A DNA stretch of 64,000 nt, from positions 1-64,000 of the forward strand of contig NC_015138.1 in assembly GCF_000176855.2 (NCBI RefSeq), read 5' to 3'. This document shows positions 38,865-47,943 of the stretch, in pieces. Positions within the stretch are counted from its first letter, which is position 1; every line of letters begins with the position of its first letter. The position numbers and the translations under genes are program-made. This DNA is from Paracidovorax avenae ATCC 19860. GTDB lineage: Bacteria; Pseudomonadota; Gammaproteobacteria; Burkholderiales; Burkholderiaceae_C. The notes beneath the pieces are model-generated. The model saw nothing but the letters and a program-made list of their open reading frames with translations. It searched no databases and was not told the DNA's origin.

Positions 38865-39386
38865 ATGCAGAACAAGCCCAGCCATGCCATCGGGATTTCC
38901 GCATCGGGGCCCGCCCGCAGGACCGTGCTGATCGCCGCCGCGCTGCTGCTGTCCGCTTGCGGCACGTCGCCGCACCGCGGCGGGCGCGGAGCGACCCCGG
39001 CGTATTCACGCCTGACACCGGAACAGTCGAACGACATCGCGATCCACGCGATGGGTCTCGTGGGCACGCCGTACCGCTACGGCGGCAACACCCCGGAAGG
39101 CGGTTTCGACTGCAGCGGGCTCATCGGCTATGTGTACCGCAGCCTCGCCGGGGTCGCTCCGCCGCGGACGGTGGCGCAGCTCAGCGATTTCGGCGCTCCC
39201 GTGCCGGCCGGCGACGAACGCACCGGCGACCTGGTGATCTTCGGCTCCGGCAGGCCCACCCACGCGGGCATCGTGGTGGAGGGGGGGCGCTTCGTGCATG
39301 CGCCGTCCACGGGCGGCACGGTGCGGCTGGACCGCTTCAGTTCGGGCTACTGGTCGCGGCAGGCCATCGCGTTCCGCAGGCCGTGA
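38865..39386 (+). CDS. NlpC/P60 cell-wall hydrolase lipoprotein
   Basis: The 173-residue protein has a lipoprotein signal ending LLLSAC near residue 34 (lipobox LSAC) and an NlpC/P60 domain: catalytic Cys in FDCSGLIGYVY near 84, His in THAGIVV near 132, and a third polar residue in FVHAPSTGG near 145. It probably cleaves peptide stems in peptidoglycan at the outer membrane. The start was placed at 38865 so that the signal peptide begins normally. It follows leuA by 82 bp. Confidence 0.88.
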   Translation: MQNKPSHAIGISASGPARRTVLIAAALLLSACGTSPHRGGRGATPAYSRLTPEQSNDIAIHAMGLVGTPYRYGGNTPEGGFDCSGLIGYVYRSLAGVAPPRTVAQLSDFGAPVPAGDERTGDLVIFGSGRPTHAGIVVEGGRFVHAPSTGGTVRLDRFSSGYWSRQAIAFRRP

Positions 39387-39438
39387 GACACGACCTGGGA
39401 CAAGGTGTCCCTGGCCGGGCGCGCGACAATCGCGCCCC

Positions 39439-40581
39439 ATGAACCGTACCTTTTCCCCGGAAGCCGGTGCCGCAGGCCCCGCTTCGCATGTCCACCGCGC
39501 CGCGCCGCTGCCCGGCACGCACGACACCACCCGCATCGACGACACGCGCATCAAGGCGGTGCGGCCATTGATCACTCCCGCGCTGCTGCAGGAGTGGCTG
39601 CCCGCTTCGGACGATGCCCAGGCCCTGGTGGAATCCAGCCGCGCCGCGCTTTCGCGGGTGCTGCACGGCGAGGACGACCGGCTCGTCGTCGTGGTGGGGC
39701 CGTGCTCCATCCACGACCACGGCCAGGCCATGGAGTACGCGAAGGCGCTCAAGGCACAGGCCGACCGGCTGTCGACGGAGCTGGTGGTGGTGATGCGGGT
39801 GTATTTCGAGAAGCCCCGCACCACGGTGGGCTGGAAGGGCTACATCAATGATCCGCACCTGGATGGCAGCTTCGCGATCAACGAAGGCCTGGAAATGGCG
39901 CGCAGGCTGCTGCTGGACGTGCTGGCGCTCGGCCTGCCCGTGGGGACGGAATTCCTCGACCTGCTCTCGCCGCAGTTCATCAGCGACCTGGTGAGCTGGG
40001 GCGCGATCGGTGCGCGCACCACGGAAAGCCAGAGCCACCGCCAGCTGGCCAGCGGCCTGTCCTGCCCCGTGGGGTTCAAGAACGGCACGGATGGCGGCGT
40101 GAAGGTGGCCTCCGACGCCATCCTTGCCGCGCAGGCGCCGCACGCCTTCATGGGCATGACCAAGATGGGCCAGGCGGCCATTTTCGAGACGCGCGGCAAC
40201 CGGGACTGCCATGTGATCCTGCGCGGCGGCCGCCAGCCGAACTACGGCGCGGCCGACGTGGACGCGGCCTGCGCCCTGCTGCGCGGCGCGGGCCTGCGAG
40301 AGCAGGTGATGATCGATGTCTCGCACGCCAACAGCAGCAAGCAGTACCGCCGCCAGATCGAGGTGGCGGCCGACGTGGCGGCGCAGGTCGCGGCCGGGGA
40401 TGGCCGCATCACCGGCGTGATGATCGAAAGCCACCTGCGGGAAGGCCGCCAGGACATCGTGCCCGGGCAGCCCCTGGAGGCCGGCGTGTCGGTGACGGAC
40501 GCCTGCCTCGGCTTCGACCAGACGGTGCCGGTGCTCGAAGGCCTCGCGGCCGCCGTACGGTCGCGCCGCAGCCATCGCTGA
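39439..40581 (+). CDS. aroG: 3-deoxy-7-phosphoheptulonate synthase, class I
   Basis: The 380-residue enzyme joins phosphoenolpyruvate and erythrose 4-phosphate in the first step of the shikimate pathway. Conserved GPCSIHD is near residue 83, RVYFEKPRTTVGWKG near 120, FKNGTDGG near 213, DVSHANSSK near 293 and DACLGFDQT near 353. It belongs to the AroF/AroG/AroH type Ia group; which amino acid inhibits it cannot be told by eye, so the symbol is a family name. The N-terminal 35 residues contain the usual variable arm. Confidence 0.92.
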   Translation: MNRTFSPEAGAAGPASHVHRAAPLPGTHDTTRIDDTRIKAVRPLITPALLQEWLPASDDAQALVESSRAALSRVLHGEDDRLVVVVGPCSIHDHGQAMEYAKALKAQADRLSTELVVVMRVYFEKPRTTVGWKGYINDPHLDGSFAINEGLEMARRLLLDVLALGLPVGTEFLDLLSPQFISDLVSWGAIGARTTESQSHRQLASGLSCPVGFKNGTDGGVKVASDAILAAQAPHAFMGMTKMGQAAIFETRGNRDCHVILRGGRQPNYGAADVDAACALLRGAGLREQVMIDVSHANSSKQYRRQIEVAADVAAQVAAGDGRITGVMIESHLREGRQDIVPGQPLEAGVSVTDACLGFDQTVPVLEGLAAAVRSRRSHR

Positions 40582-40597
40582 TCCGCTGCCGCCCCGG

Positions 40598-40625
40598 GCC
40601 GCCTTGGAGGGCGCGGCTGTTGTTT
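40598..40625 (+). terminator. Weak terminator after the DAHP synthase gene
   Basis: GCCGC (40598-40602) pairs with GCGGC (40613-40617), followed by TGTTGTTTT. The stem is short, so the call is tentative. The rest of the gap to 40845 is open in the frame of the next gene but shows no protein-like domain. Confidence 0.4.
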
Positions 40626-40845
40626 TCTGCACGGAATGGCTACCCCAGTCCGGCCTCCGGACGGTTGCCAGGGTGTAGCATTCGGAAACATGCAGGCCGG
40701 GCCGTCTGCCGCTCCGGCGGGCGGATCCGGCAACGCGTCCCCTCCCATCCCACCACGCCCACACCATGCAGGTGCAGCCGCTCCCGCTTCCGATGCCGCA
40801 CGCTCCAGAGCGCCGGACTTCCCCGCGTCTCCTGGAGCGCTGACC

Positions 40846-43800
40846 ATGGTTGCGCGAACGGACCCGGACCGCCGGCGCCTGGACGCATTGCACGCCTGCG
40901 CCATTCTCGAGACGCCGGCCGAAGACACCTTTGATCAACTCGCCCGCCTGGCGGCCCATTTGTGCGGGGCCGCTGTCGCCGCCATCGGCTTCGTGGGCAA
41001 GGACTGCGAATGGTTCAAGTCCAGCGCGGGCATGGAACTCGGCACGCTGCAGAACCTGGCGGGCGCCCATGTCCTGTGCAGGCTCGCCCTCGGGGGCCGG
41101 CTGGTGCAGGTCAAGGATGCATCGGCCGATCCGGTATTGCGCAGCCATCCCCTGGTACAGGGGCCATCGCGCATGCGCATGGCGGCCTGCATGCCGATCA
41201 GCACCGCCGATGGCCTGACGCTGGGCGCCGTCGTGATCCTGGATGCGGCCCCGCGGCACCTGGAAGAGAGCCAGCGCGAGGCGCTGGTCGCGATCGCGAG
41301 CCAGGCGATGGCCCTCCTGGAACTGCGCCGCCAGCGCCGCGGCATGGCGCAGCGCGCGCAGGAACGGGCGCTTTCGGAAGAGCGTTTCCATCTCGTGGCA
41401 CGGGCCACCGCCGACGCGATCTGGGACTGGAACCTGACCGATGATTCGATGTGGTGGAACGAGGGGATGGAAGTTCTCTTCGGCGTTCCGCTGCATACGC
41501 TGCCGCACGACAGCACGTCCTGGACGCAGCGGCTGCATCCCGAGGACAGCGACCGCGTGCTCGAGAGCATCCATGCCGCCATCGAAGGCGACGCCCTGCA
41601 CTGGATGGACGAATACCGCTTCCGCAGGCAGGACGGTACCTATGCGTGGATCCGCGACCGCGGCTTCGTGATCCGCGATGCCCAGGGGCAGGGCCTGCGC
41701 ATGGTCGGCGGGATGACCGACATCAGCGCCCAGAAGCAGAGCGCCCTGCAGGCCCAGCGCGATGCCGGCGCGCATGCGGAACTGGTGCGCGTGCAGCAGC
41801 GCATGAGCGCGCTCGACCTGCCCGTGGAGGAAGTCCTGCTGCTGGCGGCCCGCACCGCGATGGACCTGGCGGACGGGCAGGGCGCCATGGTCGTGCTGCG
41901 CGAGGGCGACCGGCTGCGCGTGCGCGCGAGCACGGGGCCGCGGGCCGCGCCACTGGACGAATCCCGCCCGATGCTCGGGTACCCGCTCTGGCAGCAGCTG
42001 GAAGCCGAGCAGATGGTGCTGCACAGCGATGGCTCGCAGCAGCACGCGCAGTTCGCCACCGACGAGGGCCAGCACGGCCTGCTGTCGTTCATCGCCGCGC
42101 CGCTGCGCGCCGGTGACACGGTGCTGGGCATGCTCAAGGTGAATGCCGATCCGGTGTTCACCTTCTCCCAGCGCCAGGTGGCCTATGTGCAGATCCTCGC
42201 CGAATCGCTGGGCGCCGTGCTGCAGCTGCGCAGCTATGCCGCGCAGCTGAGCGCCTCGGAACTGCAGTACCGCTCGCTCTTCGACGCACATCCGCAGCCG
42301 ATGTGGGTCTATGAGCGCGGCAGCCTGCGCATTCTCGCTGTGAACCGTGCCATGGTGCGCCACTACGGCTACACGGAAGCCGAACTGCTGCGCATGACGA
42401 CCGCCCAGCTCTGGCCCGAGGAGGAACGCTCGCGGCGGGAGGTGGAGGCACGGGCCCTGCCGACCGGCGTGCGCCGCGACGCGGTGCACCGCCGCCATCG
42501 CAAGAAGGATGGCACGCACATCGACATGGAGGTGTACGCGGGCGACATCACCTTCAACGGCAGGGCGGCGCGCCAGGTGCTCGCCACGGATGTGACGCAG
42601 CGCATGCGCGTGGAACGCGAGCTCGCGCGCGTGGGCACCGTGCAGCGGCTGCTGAGTGCATGCAACGAAGCCCTGGTGCGCGCCACGGGAGAGACGGCCC
42701 TGCTGTCCGAGGTGTGCCGCATCGCCCGGGAGGTGGGCGGCTACCGCAGCGCCTGGGTGGGCATGGTGCGCCACTGGAACGGCACCGAACGACAGAGCAT
42801 CGAGCCCGTGGCCTGGTCCGGCCTGACGACGGTGGGCGTGGAAACCCTGCGCCCGGCCGGCACGCCCGACGCGCCCTGGACGCCGCACAGCCCCGGTCCG
42901 TCGGGCGAGGCGCTGCGCAGCGGGCGTCCGGTGATCGTCCACGACCTGCGGCAGGCACCGGATGCCGACCTGTGGGCCCAGCCGTTGCGCCAGATGGGAC
43001 TGCCCGCGGTCATCAGCCTGCCGCTGCGCGATGCCGAACAGGTCTTCGGCCTGCTCACGCTCTATCCGGAAGAGGTGCTGGAAACCGGAGCGGAGGAGGC
43101 CGAACTGCTCCAGCAGCTCGCCAACGACATCGCCTTCGGCCTGGGCAGCCTGCGCACGCGGCAGGACCAGCAGCGCCTGCAGGCAGTGGTGCTCAAGGCC
43201 GCGGCCGCCGTGTCTGCCAGTACCGGAACGCAATTCTTCCGGCAACTGGCCAGCCACATGTGCGATGCCCTGGGCGCCCAGGGCGGCTGCGTCACGCGGC
43301 TGCTTCCGCAGCCGGGGGGGCGGGTGCCGCGCGCAGTGACGCTGTCACGCGTGGAAGAAGGGATGGTCCAGCCGAATGCCGAATACCCCCTGGAAGGCAC
43401 GCCCAGCCTGCGCCTGGTGAACGAGGCCGAATGCGTGATCCCGGAAGGCATCGCCGAACTCTATCCGGATTCGCCGGTGGCACGGCTCGGTGCCCAGGCA
43501 TATGTGGGCCTGCAACTGCGCAGCGCGGAAGGGCAGCCCATCGGTTTCGTGTTCGTGGTCTTCCGGGAGCCGCTGCAGCAGCCCGGCATGGTGATCTCCA
43601 CGCTGCGCATTTTCGCGGCGCGGGCGGCGGCAGAGATGGCCCGCCAGGCATCGGACGCACACATCCGCCGACAGGCCTCGCTGCTGGACAAGGCGCGCGA
43701 CGCCATCATCGTGCGCGACCTGGACCACCACATCACGTTCTGGAACGAAGGTGCCGAGCGGCTCTACGGCTGGACACGCGAGGAGGCGATGGGCCAGTCC

Positions 43801-45345
43801 ATCGCCACGCTGCTATACCAGGACACGCAGGAATTCCTCCGCGCGACCCAGGCCACGCAGGAGCAGGGCGAATGGGCAGGGGAAATCGTCCAGTTCCACC
43901 GGGACGGGCGGCGCCTGGACGTGGAGGGCCGCTGGACGCTGGTGCAGGGCGAGCAGGGACAGCCGGACTCCATCCTGGCCATCAATACCGACATCGGCCA
44001 GCGCAAGGCCACGGAGCGGGAGATCCAGCGGCTGGCGTTCTACGATTCGCTGACCGGGCTGCCCAACCGCATGCTGCTGATGGACCGCATGCGGCACGCC
44101 CTGGCCACGGCACAGCGGCGCCGGCAGGGAGGGGCCCTGCTCTTCATCGACCTGGACAACTTCAAGACCCTCAACGACACCCTGGGCCACGACCAGGGCG
44201 ACGTGCTCCTGCAGCAGGTGGCTGCCCGCCTGAACACCTGCGTGCGTTCCGTGGACACCGTTGCCCGGCTGGGCGGCGACGAATTCGTGGTGATGATCGA
44301 AGGGCTCAGCCCCCATCCCGACGACCTGGCGCTGAGCGCCCGCACCGTGGGCGAGAAGATCCTGGCCGTGCTGGCCACGCCGTACGTGCTGCAGGGCTAC
44401 CACTACCGCAGCACGCCCAGCATCGGCGTGGCGCCGTTCGGCGACGGCCGGGCATCGACGGTGGGCGAGTTGCTCAAGCAGGCCGACCTCGCCATGTACC
44501 AGGCGAAGACCGCGGGGCGCAATACGCTGCGGTTCTTCGACCCGGGCATGCAGGCCGTGGTCACCGCCCGCGCGGAACTGGAGAACGACCTGCGCACCGC
44601 GCTGGCGCGGGAGCAGTTCATGCTGCATTACCAGCCCCAGATCGACCACCGGGGCGGGGTGACCGGTGTGGAGGCGCTCGTGCGCTGGCCGCATCCGCAG
44701 CGCGGCATGGTGTCCCCGGGGGAATTCATTCCGCTGGCCGAGGAAACCGGCCTGGTGCTGCCCCTGGGCCGCTGGGTGCTGCACACGGCCTGCGCCCAGC
44801 TGGCACGCTGGCGGCACGTGCCAGGGCGCGGGCACCTCAGCATGGCGGTGAACGTGAGTTCGCGCCAGTTCCACCACGAGGCTTTCGTGGAGGACGTGGT
44901 GCGCGCCATCACCGCGACGGGTGCGCCGGCATCGCGCCTGAAGCTGGAGCTGACCGAGAGCCTTTTCGTCGAGGACATGGAAACCACCATCGCCACCATG
45001 GCCGCGCTGCGGTCCCATGGGGTGGGGTTTTCGCTGGACGACTTCGGAACGGGGTATTCCTCGCTGAGCTACCTCAAGCGCATGCCGCTGGACCAGTTGA
45101 AGATCGACCAGAGCTTCGTGCGCGACCTGCTCGCCGATCCGAACGACGCCGCCATCGTGGACACGATCATCGCGCTCTCGCGCAGCCTGGGCCTGGACGT
45201 CATCGCCGAAGGCGTGGAAACGGCCGAGCAGCGCAGCCGCCTGGAACAGGCGGGCTGCCGTGCCTACCAGGGCTATTTCTTCAGCCGGCCGCTGCCTGAA
45301 ACCGCCCTGGAAGACTTCCTGGTCCAAAAGCTTTCCCCGCGCTGA
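40846..45345 (+). CDS. Multidomain GAF/PAS sensor with GGDEF and EAL domains
   Basis: A 1499-residue protein makes and/or degrades cyclic di-GMP. By eye the order is: GAF (1-150), PAS with WNLTDDSMWWNEGM (175-290), GAF (300-460), PAS (470-590), two GAF domains (600-930), PAS with FWNEGAERLYGWTREE (945-1055), GGDEF with intact RLGGDEFVVM near 1145, and EAL with EALVRW near 1280, LTESLF near 1368 and DDFGTGYSSLSYL near 1397. Both catalytic domains look complete. The ATG at 40846 follows GGAG; in-frame starts at 40636 or 40690 would add 52-70 low-complexity residues. No membrane segment is seen, so it senses cytoplasmic signals. Confidence 0.9.
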   Translation: MVARTDPDRRRLDALHACAILETPAEDTFDQLARLAAHLCGAAVAAIGFVGKDCEWFKSSAGMELGTLQNLAGAHVLCRLALGGRLVQVKDASADPVLRSHPLVQGPSRMRMAACMPISTADGLTLGAVVILDAAPRHLEESQREALVAIASQAMALLELRRQRRGMAQRAQERALSEERFHLVARATADAIWDWNLTDDSMWWNEGMEVLFGVPLHTLPHDSTSWTQRLHPEDSDRVLESIHAAIEGDALHWMDEYRFRRQDGTYAWIRDRGFVIRDAQGQGLRMVGGMTDISAQKQSALQAQRDAGAHAELVRVQQRMSALDLPVEEVLLLAARTAMDLADGQGAMVVLREGDRLRVRASTGPRAAPLDESRPMLGYPLWQQLEAEQMVLHSDGSQQHAQFATDEGQHGLLSFIAAPLRAGDTVLGMLKVNADPVFTFSQRQVAYVQILAESLGAVLQLRSYAAQLSASELQYRSLFDAHPQPMWVYERGSLRILAVNRAMVRHYGYTEAELLRMTTAQLWPEEERSRREVEARALPTGVRRDAVHRRHRKKDGTHIDMEVYAGDITFNGRAARQVLATDVTQRMRVERELARVGTVQRLLSACNEALVRATGETALLSEVCRIAREVGGYRSAWVGMVRHWNGTERQSIEPVAWSGLTTVGVETLRPAGTPDAPWTPHSPGPSGEALRSGRPVIVHDLRQAPDADLWAQPLRQMGLPAVISLPLRDAEQVFGLLTLYPEEVLETGAEEAELLQQLANDIAFGLGSLRTRQDQQRLQAVVLKAAAAVSASTGTQFFRQLASHMCDALGAQGGCVTRLLPQPGGRVPRAVTLSRVEEGMVQPNAEYPLEGTPSLRLVNEAECVIPEGIAELYPDSPVARLGAQAYVGLQLRSAEGQPIGFVFVVFREPLQQPGMVISTLRIFAARAAAEMARQASDAHIRRQASLLDKARDAIIVRDLDHHITFWNEGAERLYGWTREEAMGQSIATLLYQDTQEFLRATQATQEQGEWAGEIVQFHRDGRRLDVEGRWTLVQGEQGQPDSILAINTDIGQRKATEREIQRLAFYDSLTGLPNRMLLMDRMRHALATAQRRRQGGALLFIDLDNFKTLNDTLGHDQGDVLLQQVAARLNTCVRSVDTVARLGGDEFVVMIEGLSPHPDDLALSARTVGEKILAVLATPYVLQGYHYRSTPSIGVAPFGDGRASTVGELLKQADLAMYQAKTAGRNTLRFFDPGMQAVVTARAELENDLRTALAREQFMLHYQPQIDHRGGVTGVEALVRWPHPQRGMVSPGEFIPLAEETGLVLPLGRWVLHTACAQLARWRHVPGRGHLSMAVNVSSRQFHHEAFVEDVVRAITATGAPASRLKLELTESLFVEDMETTIATMAALRSHGVGFSLDDFGTGYSSLSYLKRMPLDQLKIDQSFVRDLLADPNDAAIVDTIIALSRSLGLDVIAEGVETAEQRSRLEQAGCRAYQGYFFSRPLPETALEDFLVQKLSPR

Positions 45346-45497
45346 CGCGCGGCAGGCGTGCACGCATCGCCGGCACGCACGGGACGGACATTCCATCCAG
45401 TCCCACTTTCCCTGCCGCCAGAGGCCCTACAAGCCCGCGACAAGCCTGCGCGGCAGCCCCCCTACTACTTTCCTCCTGAAGGCCCACCTGCGGCCTT

Positions 45498-45521
45498 TCC
45501 ATGCCCGTTCCTGGGCATGGA
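45498..45521 (+). other. 9-bp hairpin in the region after the GGDEF-EAL gene
   Basis: TCCATGCCC (45498-45506), loop GTTCCT, GGGCATGGA (45513-45521) form a perfect stem without a U-run. It may end transcription from the upstream gene before the origin-like region. Nothing else is recognised in 45346-45608. Confidence 0.45.
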
Positions 45522-45608
45522 CGGCGTGAGGCATGCCTCCCGGGCCCCGGCGGGGCATGAACAAGCCCTCGATCCGCTGGAGCGGTTCCGGAACAGCCCG
45601 GCCCCGGT

Positions 45609-45850
45609 TGTTCCTTGTTCTTCCTTGTATGTCTTTATAAAAACATAGTCGTAGTAGTAAGGCCGGGCCGCAGCTGTGGACAACCGGAATTTTCCGTTGC
45701 GCGACAAGGCACTTGCCTTGCCGGCAACCATGTGGGTGGGGCAGGGTTGCCGCTGTCGCTCCGTCGGGGACAAATGCCGCTGGACTGCTTCCGCTGTGGA
45801 TAAGCCGGCACTTGTGCGAAAGATGTCCCCAGGTTTGTCCCGGAATCCGG
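45609..45850 (+). other. Origin-like module, copy A
   Basis: In order: TGTTCCTTGTT and TTCCTTG repeats, an AT-rich TTTATAAAAAC tract (45634-45644), trinucleotide units TAG-TCG-TAG-TAG-TAA (45646-45660), a GC-rich spacer of exactly 14 bp (45661-45674), the DnaA-like box TGTGGACAA (45675-45683), and a perfect DnaA box TGTGGATAA (45795-45803), then TGTCCCCA (45824). This layout matches the basal unwinding element of bacterial origins (DnaA box, GC spacer, DnaA-trio, AT-rich element). No gene overlaps it. Copy B follows 515 bp downstream. Confidence 0.7.
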
Positions 45851-46042
45851 TGCGGGCAGTCTTGCCAAGGCCCGGAAAGGGGCCAGGTTGTGCCCATTCC
45901 GGCTTTTTGCTCGGGGTCGTGCGGCCGCGGACGCTCTGTCCGTGCTGCGGATGTGCGCGTGTGGATCGATCCGCTGAAAAAGGCTTGGCAGGGCCGAGCT
46001 AACGTTGCCGGTCGGAGGCTGGCCCGATCAGGCAAGAAAGGC

Positions 46043-46077
46043 CCTGCGCCCGGACCGGCGCCGGTCCAGCGCGCAGG
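46043..46077. repeat. Large imperfect palindrome between the two origin-like modules
   Basis: A perfect 16-bp palindrome GGACCGGCGCCGGTCC (46052-46067) is nested in a wider inverted repeat CCTGCGC (46043-46049) and GCGCAGG (46071-46077). It could form a cruciform or bind a dimeric protein. Confidence 0.6.
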
Positions 46078-46123
46078 TCAGCGGCTTGGAGCGGCCTCAG
46101 GCCTTTGCCATGGCCCCGGAGGA

Positions 46124-46360
46124 TGTTCCTTGTTATTCCTTGAAAGCTTTTATAAAACCATAGGAATAGTAGTAAGGGAGCAGCCCCGTTGTGGACAAGC
46201 CTTGTTTCCCCAATGCTGGCAAGCACTTGGGACCTCCACAAGCCTGTGGCCTGGACGCGGGTGAACGCGGGCGCCGCCAGACAACAACTTCGGCTGCCGG
46301 CCTGCGGCGGTGGATAACCCGGAGATGTGCCTGAAATTGTCCCCAGCTTTATGCACATCC
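46124..46360 (+). other. Origin-like module, copy B
   Basis: The same order as copy A: 34 of the first 40 bases are identical (46124-46163), then TAG-GAA-TAG-TAG-TAA (46161-46175), a 14-bp spacer of different sequence (46176-46189), and TGTGGACAA (46190-46198). GGTGGATAA (8/9 DnaA box) at 46309-46317 and TGTCCCCA at 46338 hold the same offsets as in copy A to within one base. An extra DnaA-type box TTATGCACA lies at 46349-46357. Keeping the spacing while the spacer sequence drifts argues for function. Confidence 0.7.
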
Positions 46361-46402
46361 CTTGGTCGGCAGCCCGCCCCAGCCGGTTCGCGCCAATGAA
46401 AA

Positions 46403-46421
46403 AGCCCCGCAGGGCGGGGCT
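46403..46421 (-). terminator. Terminator of the pagL gene
   Basis: AGCCCCGC (46403-46410) and GCGGGGCT (46414-46421) form a stem; on the minus strand it is followed by TTTTTC. It stops pagL transcription before the origin-like region. Confidence 0.8.
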
Positions 46422-46446
46422 TCGGAAGGTGGGGGAGGGCGTTCCG

Positions 46447-47034
46447 TCAGAAGTGGTATGCGTACCGGAGCTGGACGAAGTTCTCTCCGGGGTTGGGGCG
46501 CTTGATGCCTGCATTGGAGAGATGCTGCACGCGGATCGCGATCTCGTGCTGGCGCTGGGCTCCCAGGCTGTAGCCCAGGCCCAGGTGGGATGCGAAGTTG
46601 TAGCGGGTGCTGAATTCCTTGTGGGGCGTGTGGTAGCGCTTGTCCATGTAGGTGATGCCGACCCCGCCTTCCAGGAACCACGGCGAGCGGCCGTTGTCGG
46701 GCCGCAGCCGGAAAGTGGGCGTGATGCCGGCGAGGGTGGCGTGGCTGGAGCCGCCGTCCACACTGTCGTAGGACCACCGGCTGGCGTAGATGTCCCAGTA
46801 GCCGCGTACTTCGCTGCCCCAGAGTTCGCTGCGCCAGGATGTCCACGGCAGGGTGACGCCCACCGTGGCGGAGTCGGTCTGGTGCTCCGCCCAGCCTCCC
46901 TGCACATACACCGAGGGTCCCTCGCTGCCCGCCGTTTGTGCGTGGACGCCGGCCGCGGCAGCGGCCGCCAGAATGAAAAAAGCGCCCCGGGCCGCCAGAG
47001 GGGCCACGAGGCGCTTCATGAATGAATGGTGCAT
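46447..47034 (-). CDS. pagL: Lipid A 3-O-deacylase PagL (acyloxyacyl hydrolase family)
   Basis: The 195-residue protein has a signal peptide (MKRLVAPLAARG, hydrophobic to AAAGVHAQ) and an eight-stranded outer-membrane barrel. The catalytic HLSN motif is in VQHLSNAGIKRPNPGENF near residues 166-183, where His and Ser of PagL lie. It removes a 3-linked acyl chain from lipid A, which can soften host immune recognition. The final residue is aromatic (AYHF), as expected for a barrel. The start could be the first Met or Met6. Confidence 0.9.
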   Translation of the reverse strand: MHHSFMKRLVAPLAARGAFFILAAAAAAGVHAQTAGSEGPSVYVQGGWAEHQTDSATVGVTLPWTSWRSELWGSEVRGYWDIYASRWSYDSVDGGSSHATLAGITPTFRLRPDNGRSPWFLEGGVGITYMDKRYHTPHKEFSTRYNFASHLGLGYSLGAQRQHEIAIRVQHLSNAGIKRPNPGENFVQLRYAYHF

Positions 47035-47150
47035 TTTGCGAATTCCCAGTTATGTCGCGACCGTGAGGTTACACAATCGGCGTAACCCACTGTAGGACAG
47101 GGGCCGGGAAGTCCGCTGTAGGTGGCCGCCGCATGTGCGGCGGGGGCTGG

Positions 47151-47705
47151 TCACTGGGGGGCGGGCGCGGCGGGCGCCGGGGCTGCGCCGTGGCGCATGC
47201 CGCCATGGGCGCCCGGCTTGCCGTCCTTTCCGCGCATGCCGTCCCGGCCGTGCATGCGCCGGCTTTCCTCGTCGAACACCTTCTGCTGCGCGGGAGTCAG
47301 CGCGGCGTAGAAGGTTTTCGTGGCCTCGTCGCGGCGGTCCGCCTCGGCGTTGTGCTGGGCGCGCAGTGCCCGCATGCGGTCGATGCGTTCCGGCGTGGTC
47401 AGCTGCGCCATTCCGGACATGTCCGGGCGCGAGCCCTGCGGACGCATGGCCGCGGTGAAGGCATCCCATGCCGGTTGCTGGGCCGGCGTGAGCTGCAGCT
47501 TCTGCCGGAGGGCTTCTGCGCGCTTGGCCATGCGGGCTTCACGCTCCTCGGGGGTGGGCATGCGGTGCGGGCGTTCAGCTCCGGCCGTGGGGGGCGCGGC
47601 CGGCGGAGGGGGCTGCTGCGCGAAGGAGGGAGCCGCCAGCAGGGCCGTCAGTGCGGCGGCCGTGGCTGCGGTGGCGAAGCGTCGTTGCAGGAAAATTGCG
47701 GTCAT
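47151..47705 (-). CDS. Periplasmic LTXXQ-motif (Spy/CpxP-like) protein
   Basis: The 184-residue protein has a signal peptide ending SFAQQ near residue 29, then a helical domain with two LTPAQQ motifs near 72 and 137, the hallmark of the Spy/CpxP family. A Gly/Pro/Ala-rich tail follows. Such proteins act as periplasmic chaperones or envelope-stress modulators. It diverges from rdgC. Confidence 0.82.
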   Translation of the reverse strand: MTAIFLQRRFATAATAAALTALLAAPSFAQQPPPPAAPPTAGAERPHRMPTPEEREARMAKRAEALRQKLQLTPAQQPAWDAFTAAMRPQGSRPDMSGMAQLTTPERIDRMRALRAQHNAEADRRDEATKTFYAALTPAQQKVFDEESRRMHGRDGMRGKDGKPGAHGGMRHGAAPAPAAPAPQ

Positions 47706-47943
47706 GGCGATGTCCTTTCAGGTCCCCTGGAGGGGCGTTGCCGTCGCGACCGGTGCGGTGCGGCGGTTGGAAGCCAGTGTCGGGCGCCCGTGTATCCCCG
47801 CCATGAGGGGGGCGTGTGGCTGTGTAAAGTTGTGCCAAGGTTCTGTGACCCCGCCGGGGCGCGCAGCAACGACAATGGCGCCCTTTCGCCGGCACCGCGG
47901 CCGGCGCGCCCGCCGCAGGGCGATATCGCACACAAGGAATTCC

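Noticed and set aside
39337..43257. 1306-residue open frame opposite aroG and the GGDEF-EAL gene
   Set aside because: It crosses two certain genes and has shadow composition.
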